A stretch of 64,000 nucleotides of DNA from positions 248,001 to 312,000 of the forward strand of contig VMRY01000003.1 of assembly GCA_007713595.1 (NCBI GenBank), in the 5' to 3' direction. This stretch comes from Sedimenticola thiotaurini. Lineage in GTDB: Bacteria > Pseudomonadota > Gammaproteobacteria > Chromatiales > Chromatiaceae. Both the position numbers and the translations under genes were made by a program. A model generated the notes under the pieces. It did not search any database, had not been told where the DNA came from, and saw only the letters and a list, made by a program, of their open reading frames with translations. Below are positions 17,583 to 25,486 of the stretch, in pieces (the stretch's first letter is position 1; each line of letters starts with the position of its first letter).

Positions 17583-19409
17583 TTACTCAACCGTTACCGA
17601 CTTGGCCAGGTTTCTTGGCTGATCGACATCGGTGCCTTTAAGCAGGGCTACGTAATAGGAGAGTAGTTGTAGTGGCACGGTATAGACAATCGGCGCGGTG
17701 GTGGGGCAGATATCATCCAGGGTCAGGCTCTGGTAGTTATCCAGTTCGATCTTCACCCGTTTGTCACTGAACAGGAACAGTTCGCCCCCCCGTGCGCGAA
17801 CTTCCTGTAGATTTGAGAGCACCTTATCTAATAACGGATCATCCGGCAGCGCACAGACGACGGGCATTTCAGCATCCACCAGTGCCAGTGGGCCGTGTTT
17901 CAGTTCACCAGCAGGGTAGGCCTCGGCATGGATGTAGGAGATCTCTTTGAGTTTCAGTGCACCTTCCATGGCGATCGGGTAGAAGGGGCCGCGACCAAGA
18001 AACAGGGCGTTGCTACGGTCGGCAAATCCTTCAGCCATTTTTTCGATGGCATCATTCAGTTGCAATACCACTTCCATCTGGCGGGGTAGGGCATGCAGCT
18101 CTTCGACCCACTCCTTGAGTTGCGCCTCATCAATTCCCTGTCGGCGGGCCATGGCCAAGACCAGGAGTCGCAGGGCAACCAACTGGGTCGTGAAGGCCTT
18201 GGTGGAGGCCACGCCAATCTCTGGTCCGGCGCGGGTCATCAACGCCACATCGGATTCCCGTACCAGTGAACTCTCCGGCACATTACAGATCACCAGGCTT
18301 CCCAGAAATCCCCTCTGCCGACTGCTGCGCAGTGCCGCGAGGGTATCGGCCGTTTCACCGGACTGCGAGATGGTGACAAACAGGGTATCCGGAGGAACCA
18401 CGGTTTTGCGATAGCGGTATTCACTGGCAACTTCCACATTGCAGGGGATACCAATCTCTTCAAACCAGTATCGGGCCACCATGCCCGCATGATACGAAGT
18501 ACCACAGGCAATAATCTGTACTCGTTTGGTCTTATCCAGCAGTGCCTTTGTTTCATAACCGAAGCTCTCTTCCAGCAGTCGGCCATTATGGATACGGCCC
18601 TCCAGTGTCTCCGCTACCACGGCCGGCTGTTCGAAGATCTCCTTCAGCATGTAGTGCCGATAGGGGCCTTTATCCGCAGCGGTGGCGTTGAGCTTGGATG
18701 AGACAACAGGACGTTCTACCGGTTGACCGCCGCTATCAAATACCTGCACCCCTTCACGCCGCACATCCGCCATATCGCCCTCTTCGAGAAAGATAAAGTT
18801 TTGTGTCTCGGTGAGTAGTGCAAAGACATCGGAAGCGACGAAGTTTTCACCGTCACCCAAACCCACGACCAAAGGCGAACCAGCACGCGCGACCACGATG
18901 CGATCAGCGTCATCGGGGCTGGCGACAGCCAAAGAGTAAGCACCGACCAACCTTGAAACTATCGACTTGAAGGCTTCAAATAGATCACTGGTCTTTTTGA
19001 GTGCTTCCGCCATCAGGTGCGCGATGACTTCGGTATCGGTTTCCGATGTGAACTGATAGCCCTTGGCCAACAGCTCTTCCCGAAGCTCTACATGATTTTC
19101 GATAATACCGTTATGCACCACCGCTATCTGTTCACCACTCATGTGGGGGTGTGCATTACGCTCAGCAGGCATACCGTGGGTGGCCCAACGGGTATGGGCA
19201 ATTCCCAACTCTCCCTCAATGGGATTGTCGGCCATACGCTCCTGCAGCGAGGCCACTTTGCCAACGGAACGAATCCTCTGTATATGACCCGATGCATCAC
19301 GAATCGCGATGCCCGCAGAGTCATAGCCACGATACTCCAAACGACGCAGCCCTTCGATCAGTATCGGCGTGATATTCCGTCTTGCAACAGCACCTACAAT
19401 GCCACACAT
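17583..19409 (-). CDS. glmS: Glutamine--fructose-6-phosphate aminotransferase (isomerizing)
   Basis: Makes glucosamine-6-phosphate from fructose-6-phosphate and glutamine, the first step towards UDP-GlcNAc for peptidoglycan and LPS. The protein is 608 aa (E. coli 609). The catalytic N-terminal Cys follows the initiator Met (MCGIVGAVARRN), and the glutaminase domain holds HTRWATHG near residue 73. Two SIS sugar-isomerase domains follow, with ACGTSYHAGMVARYW near 300 and SQSGETADTLAALR near 345. The C-terminus ends in the conserved NLAKSVTVE. It lies 74 bp downstream of glmU on the same strand, the usual glmU-glmS pairing. Confidence 0.98.
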   Translation of the reverse strand: MCGIVGAVARRNITPILIEGLRRLEYRGYDSAGIAIRDASGHIQRIRSVGKVASLQERMADNPIEGELGIAHTRWATHGMPAERNAHPHMSGEQIAVVHNGIIENHVELREELLAKGYQFTSETDTEVIAHLMAEALKKTSDLFEAFKSIVSRLVGAYSLAVASPDDADRIVVARAGSPLVVGLGDGENFVASDVFALLTETQNFIFLEEGDMADVRREGVQVFDSGGQPVERPVVSSKLNATAADKGPYRHYMLKEIFEQPAVVAETLEGRIHNGRLLEESFGYETKALLDKTKRVQIIACGTSYHAGMVARYWFEEIGIPCNVEVASEYRYRKTVVPPDTLFVTISQSGETADTLAALRSSRQRGFLGSLVICNVPESSLVRESDVALMTRAGPEIGVASTKAFTTQLVALRLLVLAMARRQGIDEAQLKEWVEELHALPRQMEVVLQLNDAIEKMAEGFADRSNALFLGRGPFYPIAMEGALKLKEISYIHAEAYPAGELKHGPLALVDAEMPVVCALPDDPLLDKVLSNLQEVRARGGELFLFSDKRVKIELDNYQSLTLDDICPTTAPIVYTVPLQLLSYYVALLKGTDVDQPRNLAKSVTVE

Positions 19410-19483
19410 ATTCCGTTATCCTTTTTTTTAGCTATACGCGCAGGATCAGGTCAAATTGAAAATCTGACTCCAAGCCTTGATTG

Positions 19484-20848
19484 TTAGTTACTCTTTTTTT
19501 CCGGTCGCTTCCAGCCCTGCATTGAGATCTGCTTGGCGCGACTGAGGGTCAAGGTCTCTTCCGGTGTATCCCGTGTTATGGTGGAACCAGCACCGATCGT
19601 TGCACCCGCACCGACCGTGACGGGAGCAACCAACTGCGTATCAGAACCGATAAAGGCATTGTCACCGATCACGGTACGGAACTTGTTCACGCCATCGTAA
19701 TTACAGGTGATGGTGCCCGCACCGACATTGACTGTGCGGCCAATGGTCGCATCGCCAATATAGCTGAGGTGATTGATCTTGCTGCCCTCAGCCACATCAC
19801 TCTTCTTGATCTCAACAAAATTACCCACATGAACGCGCTCTGCCAAAACAGTCGCCGGACGCAGCCGGGCGAAGGGGCCGATAATGGAGTCACGCCCGAC
19901 TACAGCATCTTCGATAACGCAGTTCTCTTTAATCCATACACCAGCAGCAATCTGGCTGTTACGTATAACGGTGTTGGCACCAACACGTACCCGATCACCC
20001 AGGGAGACTTCTCCTTCGATCAGAACATTGATATCCAGTTCGATATCCTGACCTGCGGTGAGTTGGCCACGCAGATCAAAGCGTGCCGGATCACGCAGGG
20101 TCACGCCCTGACGCATCAATTGGTCTGCCTGGTTTTTTTGGTGCTGTCGTTCCAGCGTGGCAAGCTGCAACCGATCATTGATCCCTTCCACTTCATAGGG
20201 CGCAGACGGGTGGGCGGTGGCAACATCAATGCCTTCGGCTACTGCCATGGCGACAATATCAGTGAGGTAGTATTCGCCCTGCGCATTATTACTCTCCAGC
20301 CGTGTCAGCCAGCCTGCCAACTTTTCCCGATCGGCGATTAAGATGCCGGTATTGATCTCGCAGATTTCCAGCTCAGAAGGGGAGGCGTCTTTCTGCTCTA
20401 CAATACGGGTTACCTGGCCGGCTTCACGAACGATTCGACCATAACCGGACGGATTCTCCAAGGTAACCGTCAGCAGTGACAGAGACGTTTCGGCAGATCG
20501 CTTGATCAGGTTGTTGAGCGTTTCAGTGCTGGTGAGTGGAACATCGCCATACAGCACCAGAACACGATCCATATCTGCCATGGCAAACATCGCCTGTTCA
20601 ACAGCGTGGCCGGTGCCCAGCTGTTCTGCCTGCTCGGCCCAGATCAGTGAACCATCCGTTATCTTCTGCTGAACTAACTCACCGCCATGCCCATAGACCA
20701 CGGCTACCTTGTTGGCCCCCAGACCTTGGGCGGTTTCGATAACATGTGCCACCAGTGGCTTTCCAGCAATGGTGTGAAGCACTTTGGGGAGTGACGATCG
20801 CATCCGTGTACCTTGCCCGGCGGCAAGAATCACAACACCCAATTTCAT
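19484..20848 (-). CDS. glmU: Bifunctional GlcNAc-1-P uridyltransferase / GlcN-1-P acetyltransferase
   Basis: Acetylates glucosamine-1-phosphate, then couples it to UTP to give UDP-GlcNAc. The protein is 454 aa (E. coli 456). The N-terminal pyrophosphorylase has the signature LAAGQGTRMRSSLPKVLH at residues 7-24. The C-terminal left-handed beta-helix acetyltransferase starts near residue 250, with hexapeptide repeats and the HLSYIGDATIG and TITCNYDG segments that hold the catalytic His and acetyl-CoA contacts. The ATG at 20848, rather than a frame reaching 20950, puts the signature at the N-terminus as in E. coli. It starts 34 bp after the SlyD-like gene, so the three genes may be one operon with glmS. 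Confidence 0.97.
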   Translation of the reverse strand: MKLGVVILAAGQGTRMRSSLPKVLHTIAGKPLVAHVIETAQGLGANKVAVVYGHGGELVQQKITDGSLIWAEQAEQLGTGHAVEQAMFAMADMDRVLVLYGDVPLTSTETLNNLIKRSAETSLSLLTVTLENPSGYGRIVREAGQVTRIVEQKDASPSELEICEINTGILIADREKLAGWLTRLESNNAQGEYYLTDIVAMAVAEGIDVATAHPSAPYEVEGINDRLQLATLERQHQKNQADQLMRQGVTLRDPARFDLRGQLTAGQDIELDINVLIEGEVSLGDRVRVGANTVIRNSQIAAGVWIKENCVIEDAVVGRDSIIGPFARLRPATVLAERVHVGNFVEIKKSDVAEGSKINHLSYIGDATIGRTVNVGAGTITCNYDGVNKFRTVIGDNAFIGSDTQLVAPVTVGAGATIGAGSTITRDTPEETLTLSRAKQISMQGWKRPEKKSN

Positions 20849-20882
20849 AGCATTCTCTCTTTGTGGATATACAGTATTTGAA

Positions 20883-21362
20883 TTAGTTGATGGAACAGCT
20901 GCCATCGGCAGGTGCCATATCATCAATTGTAGCGTCACGTACCTCAACAATCTTTATCATTACCTTGAGGGTTTTACCTGCCAATGGGTGATTGCCATCA
21001 ACCGTCAGCTTGTCGCCCTCAATCTTGCTGACATAGAAGGTCTTGGTCTCCCCCTCCTGATTCTGCATCTGCACCTCTGCTCCCAGCTGGCGGAACTGGG
21101 GTGGCACATTTTCGATATCATCGGTAAAAGTGAGCTCGGGATCATGCGCGCCAAAACCATCTTCTGGTTGAACTTCCATCTCAACTTCGTCACCCACACC
21201 CTTACCAGCAATGACCTTATCCATACTGCCTATCAGTTCGGTATCACCTCCGTGAACATAACTGACTGGAATGTCATTCTGTTCGAGCACATTTCCATCC
21301 ATATCGGTGATGTGATAGGTGAGTGAGACAAATTTTCCGGGTTTTATGACTTCGCTGGACAT
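20883..21362 (-). CDS. FKBP-type peptidyl-prolyl isomerase, SlyD-like
   Basis: Cytoplasmic proline cis-trans isomerase and chaperone, 159 aa. The FKBP part is split as in SlyD. The first part contains YVHGGDTELIGSMDKVIAGK and the acidic PEDGFGAHDPEL stretch. The inserted IF chaperone domain lies around residues 75-125 (FRQLGAEVQMQNQEGETKTF), and the last FKBP strand is VDGNHPLAGKTLKV. Only a short tail ending GSCSIN remains, in place of the His/Cys-rich nickel tail of E. coli SlyD. The ATG at 21362, with GTGGAG nine bases upstream, is preferred to an in-frame GTG at 21377. A small hairpin plus TTTT lies in its leader near 21386-21405. Confidence 0.88.
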   Translation of the reverse strand: MSSEVIKPGKFVSLTYHITDMDGNVLEQNDIPVSYVHGGDTELIGSMDKVIAGKGVGDEVEMEVQPEDGFGAHDPELTFTDDIENVPPQFRQLGAEVQMQNQEGETKTFYVSKIEGDKLTVDGNHPLAGKTLKVMIKIVEVRDATIDDMAPADGSCSIN

Positions 21363-21544
21363 AGCATACTGCTCCACTTGATTAAAAGACCCCCTGCCAG
21401 GGGCAGCTGATTATAACATCCACGTCAGCAAGCTGCGTTAAAACCGTCTGGGTTAGCTGCGCCCGACAATAAATCATCGGCACAGCCTTGTGCGAAGCCT
21501 GCTATTGTTTGAAGAGTGGCGGTACACCACACGCCGATAGATGG

Positions 21545-21568
21545 AAATGGGTGGATTTCCACCCATTT
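21545..21568. promoter_or_regulatory. Perfect 10-bp dyad, candidate DctD upstream activator site
   Basis: AAATGGGTGG and CCACCCATTT are exact inverted repeats around ATTT. The dyad centre lies about 95 bp upstream of the -24 element, where sigma-54 activators usually bind. It could instead be a terminator-like hairpin, but no T-tract follows it. Confidence 0.5.
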
Positions 21569-21649
21569 ACTAAAAGTGCTTTAATTTCTTTATCAGACAA
21601 TAGCCATAATAATTAATGGGTTATCGCACCAGCGGTGTTTACACTCATT

Positions 21650-21666
21650 CTGGCACTGCCTTTGCA
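21650..21666 (+). promoter_or_regulatory. Sigma-54 (-24/-12) promoter of dctPQM
   Basis: CTGGCACTGCCTTTGCA contains TGGCAC (21651-21656), a five-base spacer and TTGCA (21662-21666), matching the sigma-54 consensus at every invariant position. It lies 85 bp before the dctP start. The NtrC-family regulator encoded by dctD at 25487 is the natural activator. Confidence 0.88.
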
Positions 21667-21751
21667 GTATAGAGGGAACCAGCCCAGCTCCTCACATCAA
21701 GGAGGGGTAAGGAGCCTGGACCACCAAAGACAACGCAACCGGAGGAATCCA

Positions 21752-22753
21752 ATGCACAAAACTCTGATCGGCCTTGCCGTTACTGCAGCTATCTCCCTGT
21801 CATCTTCTGTGGCTTTCGCAAACTGTGATCCCGGTGAAATGGTGATCAAGTTCAGCCATGTAACCAACACTGACAAACACCCCAAGGGTATTGCGGCTTC
21901 GCTGCTCGAATCCCGTGTCAACTCCGAGATGAATGGCAAGGCCTGTATGCAGGTCTATCCAAACTCAACCCTGTACGATGACAACAAGGTACTGGAAGCC
22001 ATGTTGAATGGTGACGTGCAGTTGGCGGCTCCTTCGCTCTCCAAGTTTGAGAAGTTCACCAAGAAGTTCCGTATTTTTGATCTACCGTTCCTGTTTGAGG
22101 ATGTTGAGGCAGTGGATCGCTTCCAGAACTCCCCTGCTGGTGAGAAGCTGAAGAACTCCATGAAGAAACGCGGTCTGCTGGGTCTCTCCTACTGGCACAA
22201 CGGCATGAAGCAGCTTTCAGCAAACAAGCCATTGATCAAACCGGAAGATGCCAAGGGACTGAAATTCCGTGTACAGGCCTCTGATGTGTTGGTCGCTCAA
22301 TTTGAGCAACTCGGTGCAAACCCACAAAAGATGTCTTTCAAAGAGGTTTACGGTGGCCTTCAGACCAAGGTTATCGATGGCCAAGAGAACAGCTGGTCCA
22401 ACATCTATGGCAAGAAATTCTTTGAAGTACAAGACGGTGTAACCGCCAGTAACCACGGCATCCTGGATTATCTGGTTGTTACCTCCGACGAGTGGTGGAA
22501 TGGCCTGCCAGCCGATATTCGTGGTCAGCTAGCACAGATCCTGCAGGAAGTAACCGAGACCCGTAACTCTGAATCCGCCAAGGTGAACCAGCAGAGCATG
22601 CAACGTGTGATTGAGGCAGGTGGCGTGGTACGCACCCTGACCCCAGAACAGCGTCAGGCATGGGTTGATGCGATGAAACCTGTCTGGAAAAAGTTTGAAG
22701 GTGATATCGGCGCAGACCTGCTTGAGGCTGCCGAGGCTTCAAACAAAAAATAA
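21752..22753 (+). CDS. dctP: C4-dicarboxylate TRAP transporter binding protein DctP
   Basis: Periplasmic receptor for succinate, fumarate and malate in the DctPQM secondary transporter, 333 aa. It has a Sec signal peptide (MHKTLIGLAVTAAISLSSSV, cleaved after the AFA motif near residue 24). The FKFSHV-like start of the mature protein reads VIKFSHVTNTDKHPKG. The KGLKFRVQASDVLVAQFEQL segment holds the arginine that clamps the substrate carboxylate in DctP proteins, and QENSWSNIY follows. The ATG at 21752 has GGAGG eight bases upstream. It is transcribed from a sigma-54 promoter and followed by dctQ and dctM. A strong hairpin separates it from dctQ, which would let the binding protein be made in excess. 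Confidence 0.94.
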   Translation: MHKTLIGLAVTAAISLSSSVAFANCDPGEMVIKFSHVTNTDKHPKGIAASLLESRVNSEMNGKACMQVYPNSTLYDDNKVLEAMLNGDVQLAAPSLSKFEKFTKKFRIFDLPFLFEDVEAVDRFQNSPAGEKLKNSMKKRGLLGLSYWHNGMKQLSANKPLIKPEDAKGLKFRVQASDVLVAQFEQLGANPQKMSFKEVYGGLQTKVIDGQENSWSNIYGKKFFEVQDGVTASNHGILDYLVVTSDEWWNGLPADIRGQLAQILQEVTETRNSESAKVNQQSMQRVIEAGGVVRTLTPEQRQAWVDAMKPVWKKFEGDIGADLLEAAEASNKK

Positions 22754-22776
22754 TCTGTAGTGACGTTGTAGCATTA

Positions 22777-22804
22777 CCAGACGACCGTCTTTACGGTCGT
22801 CTGG
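22777..22804 (+). promoter_or_regulatory. Hairpin between dctP and dctQ
   Basis: A perfect 12-bp stem (22777-22788 with 22793-22804) with a CTTT loop lies 24 bases after the dctP stop. No T-tract follows. In binding-protein operons such a structure commonly protects the upstream mRNA or reduces read-through, giving more receptor than permease. Confidence 0.7.
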
Positions 22805-22846
22805 TCTGTGATCAAACCGCGTTTTAGTGCCTTCGAGGAGGCTGTA

Positions 22847-23473
22847 ATGGATTCCGCACCCATGTCCCGGTTCAGTAGAGCCATGGATCAGATAGAGGAG
22901 ACTGCCATAGCGGTCTGCCTTGGTCTTATGACCCTGATCACCTTTGCCAATGTGATCGCCCGTTATGTATTTAATAACAATATCCTCTGGGCCCTGGAGA
23001 CCACTGTATTTCTGTTTGCCTGGCTGGTGTTGATGGGCTGCTCCTACGGGGTCAAAAAGCAGTTCCATATTGGTGTTGATGTGGTGATCAATATGGTTTC
23101 GCCCAAGGCACGCCGGATGATGGCCATACTCTCTGTGACCGCCTGTCTGGCATTCGCCATCTTGTTACTGATCGGTTCCTGGGACTACTGGTATGCATTC
23201 GCCAGCAAGCGCGCATTCCTTGAAACAAATGATGTACCGATGCCCGATTTCCTGCAGTTCTTTGCCACCTGGCTGAATGATGGCGAGCTGTACGAAAAAA
23301 TGCCCCGCTTCATACCCTATCTGGCTTTGCCATTAGGCATGGCGCTGCTCACCCTACGCTTCCTGGAGATCGCATGGAAGGTGATCAAGGGCGAAAAGGA
23401 CTCTATTATCGCCAGTCACGAGGCCGAAAGTGCCGTCAGTGAAAACCCACACCATCCTGCAGGAGAGAACTGA
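22847..23473 (+). CDS. dctQ: C4-dicarboxylate TRAP transporter small permease DctQ
   Basis: Small inner-membrane subunit of DctPQM, 208 aa. There are four hydrophobic helices, around residues 22-42, 52-70, 92-112 and 155-175, and the KKQFHIGVDVVINMV segment typical of DctQ after helix 2. The ATG at 22847 is preceded by GAGGAGG, a far better ribosome site than that of the in-frame GTG at 22808. The protein has a longer loop between helices 3 and 4 and a polar C-terminal tail than the DctQ at 5791. It ends two bases before dctM, so translation is probably coupled. Confidence 0.92.
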   Translation: MDSAPMSRFSRAMDQIEETAIAVCLGLMTLITFANVIARYVFNNNILWALETTVFLFAWLVLMGCSYGVKKQFHIGVDVVINMVSPKARRMMAILSVTACLAFAILLLIGSWDYWYAFASKRAFLETNDVPMPDFLQFFATWLNDGELYEKMPRFIPYLALPLGMALLTLRFLEIAWKVIKGEKDSIIASHEAESAVSENPHHPAGEN

Positions 23474-23475
23474 GC

Positions 23476-24834
23476 ATGGATATCTTATTCCTCTTCTCCA
23501 TGGTGATAGGTCTGATGCTGATCGGTGTGCCGATCGCCGTCTCATTAGGTCTCTCCAGTATTATCTTTCTCTTTGTCCACTCAGATGCTTCACTGGCATC
23601 CGTTGCCCAGACACTCTTTTCAGCGTTTGAAGGACACTACACCCTGTTGGCGATTCCCTTTTTCATTCTCGCCTCCAGCTTTATGTCTACAGGTGGCGTA
23701 GCGCGCCGTATCATCCGATTCGCAATATCTGTTGTTGGATGGTTCCCCGGCGGCCTTGCTATGGCATCGGTCTTCGCCTGCATGATGTTCGCCGCACTCT
23801 CAGGCTCTTCACCTGCTACCGTGGTTGCCATTGGTAGTATCGTTATTGCCGGTATGGTCAAGGCCGGATACACCAAGGAGTTTGCCGCCGGTGTTATCTG
23901 TAATGCAGGTACCCTGGGTATTCTCATACCGCCATCCATCGTTATGGTGGTCTATGCAGCTGCAACCGATGTTTCGGTTGGCCGCATGTTCCTGGCCGGT
24001 GTCGTGCCAGGCACTCTGGCTGGTGTAATGCTGATGATCGGTATCTATATCGCAGCCAAGGTAAAGGGCCTGCCGGCACAACCGTTTGCCGGTTGGGGCG
24101 AAGTACTGGAATCAGCCCGCGACGCGGGTTGGGGTCTGATGCTGATTGTTATTATCCTGGGTGGTATCTACGGCGGCATCTTCACGCCGACCGAGGCCGC
24201 AGCCGTGGCTGCTGTCTACGCCTTCTTCATCGCCAATTTTATCTATAAGGACATGGGTCCACTGGCTGACAAAACAAAGGGTAACCTTTTTACTGCCCTG
24301 TTCACTGTCTTCTGGCACAAGGATACAAAGGACACCCTTTATGATGCGGGTAAGCTCACCATCATGCTGCTCTTCATCATCGCCAATGCGCTGATCCTCA
24401 AACATGTACTGACTGAAGAGCGAATTCCACAGATGATCACTGAGGCCATGTTATCAGCAGGCTTCGGACCGATTATGTTCCTTATAGTGGTAAACGTGCT
24501 GCTGCTGATCGGTGGTCAGTTTATGGAACCTTCAGGTCTTTTGATCATTGTTGCACCATTGGTCTTCCCGATCGCAATGACACTGGGTATTGATCCAATT
24601 CATCTCGGTATCATCATGGTGGTTAACATGGAAATTGGGATGATTACACCGCCTGTAGGTCTGAACCTGTTCGTAACTGCGGGTGTCTCACACATGTCCA
24701 TGATGCGTGTGGTCAAGGCGGCAGCACCCTGGCTCGGCATCATGTTCCTGTTCTTGATTATCGTCACTTATGTGCCGGCCATCTCCACCTGGTTACCTAC
24801 CCTGATGATGGGACCAGAGATCATTACCAAGTAG
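23476..24834 (+). CDS. dctM: C4-dicarboxylate TRAP transporter large permease DctM
   Basis: Large transport subunit of DctPQM, 452 aa, almost entirely hydrophobic. Family landmarks are LLAIPFFILASSFMSTGG near residue 58, SGSSPATVVAIGS near 110, NAGTLGILIPPSIVMVVYAA near 140-160, and the second repeat MEIGMITPPVGLNLFVTAG near 395. The ATG at 23476 follows the dctQ stop by two bases and has AGGAGAG upstream. The uspA gene follows 67 bp later on the same strand, possibly in the same transcript. Confidence 0.94.
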   Translation: MDILFLFSMVIGLMLIGVPIAVSLGLSSIIFLFVHSDASLASVAQTLFSAFEGHYTLLAIPFFILASSFMSTGGVARRIIRFAISVVGWFPGGLAMASVFACMMFAALSGSSPATVVAIGSIVIAGMVKAGYTKEFAAGVICNAGTLGILIPPSIVMVVYAAATDVSVGRMFLAGVVPGTLAGVMLMIGIYIAAKVKGLPAQPFAGWGEVLESARDAGWGLMLIVIILGGIYGGIFTPTEAAAVAAVYAFFIANFIYKDMGPLADKTKGNLFTALFTVFWHKDTKDTLYDAGKLTIMLLFIIANALILKHVLTEERIPQMITEAMLSAGFGPIMFLIVVNVLLLIGGQFMEPSGLLIIVAPLVFPIAMTLGIDPIHLGIIMVVNMEIGMITPPVGLNLFVTAGVSHMSMMRVVKAAAPWLGIMFLFLIIVTYVPAISTWLPTLMMGPEIITK

Positions 24835-24845
24835 TGCAGGAAGTT

Positions 24846-24874
24846 AGGCGTCGGGTGCTACGGCACCTGCGCCT
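24846..24874 (+). repeat. Bulged hairpin between dctM and uspA
   Basis: AGGCG/CGCCT and GGTGC/GCACC nest into one bulged stem with a TACG loop, 12 bases after the dctM stop. No T-tract follows, so it is at best a weak or Rho-assisted terminator. Confidence 0.4.
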
Positions 24875-24901
24875 TCTCTAACCACATATGAGATTCAGAC
24901 C

Positions 24902-25384
24902 ATGAGCATTCCTACCTTAAAAACTATTCTTTATGCGACAGACCTGGGAAAAAATATGCGGCCGGCATTTCGACACGCTATTGGTCTTGCCCAGCAGTAT
25001 CAAGCCAAGATCATCATGCTGCATGTTGCAGAACCAATCGGTAATACCGGGATGGCCGTGCTTGAACTCTATGTTCCCGACATGAGCGATGACTTTGAAC
25101 ATGAAGAGTTAAGAGAGATTCTTACAAAGATGGAGAAGCGCCTCGAAGATTTTTATATCGAGGAACTTGGAGAAGATTCAGATTTGGTTTCAGATGTTAC
25201 TGTAGTAACAGGTCGACCAGCTGAGGAGATTAAAAAATATGCCACTGCCAAAGACGTCGATCTGATTGTGATGGGCACCCACACCAATTCAAGCTTTGGT
25301 GCAGCACTGCTGGGATCAACTGCGCGTAAATTAATCAATATCATCGATCGGCCAGTGCTGGTTGTCCCTGTAATAACTAAATAG
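24902..25384 (+). CDS. Universal stress protein (UspA family)
   Basis: Cytoplasmic stress protein of the UspA fold, 160 aa. It starts KTILYATDLGKNMRPAFRHA, the usual first strand and helix. The ATP-binding type signature is near the C-terminus: IVMGTHTNSSFGAALLGSTA, fitting G-2x-G-9x-G-(S/T) loosely. It closes with VLVVPV. Such proteins often lie beside TRAP transporter genes and, as with TeaD in Halomonas, may regulate the transporter by binding it in an ATP-dependent way; that role here is inference from position just after dctPQM. The ribosome site is weak (GAGA). Confidence 0.88.
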   Translation: MSIPTLKTILYATDLGKNMRPAFRHAIGLAQQYQAKIIMLHVAEPIGNTGMAVLELYVPDMSDDFEHEELREILTKMEKRLEDFYIEELGEDSDLVSDVTVVTGRPAEEIKKYATAKDVDLIVMGTHTNSSFGAALLGSTARKLINIIDRPVLVVPVITK

Positions 25385-25411
25385 TTGGATTGCAAAATCC
25401 ATCCATTATAA

Positions 25412-25440
25412 CGCAGGCTGTTTCGACGCCTGCGCTATTT
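25412..25440 (+). terminator. Weak terminator-like hairpin after uspA
   Basis: CGCAGGC (25412-25418) pairs with GCCTGCG (25428-25434) around a nine-base loop, followed by CTATTTA. It is a moderate hairpin with a poor T-tract, between the convergent uspA and dctD. Confidence 0.5.
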
Positions 25441-25486
25441 ATGGAATACTGTAATTAATCAAAGCAATCGATAGCTTAGCTGTCAC

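Larger units (their letters stand above)
21363..21751. promoter_or_regulatory. Control region between slyD-like gene and dctP
   Basis: This 389-bp gap between divergent genes contains a five-base GCACA/TGTGC dyad at 21480-21493, the ten-base perfect dyad at 21545-21568, and the sigma-54 promoter at 21650-21666. The spacing suggests enhancer-type activator sites for the dctP promoter. Confidence 0.6.

Noticed and set aside
21386-21405. Small hairpin followed by TTTT in the slyD-like leader as an attenuator
   Set aside because: The stem is only about five bases with a three-base loop and the T-run is short; too weak to list as a terminator.
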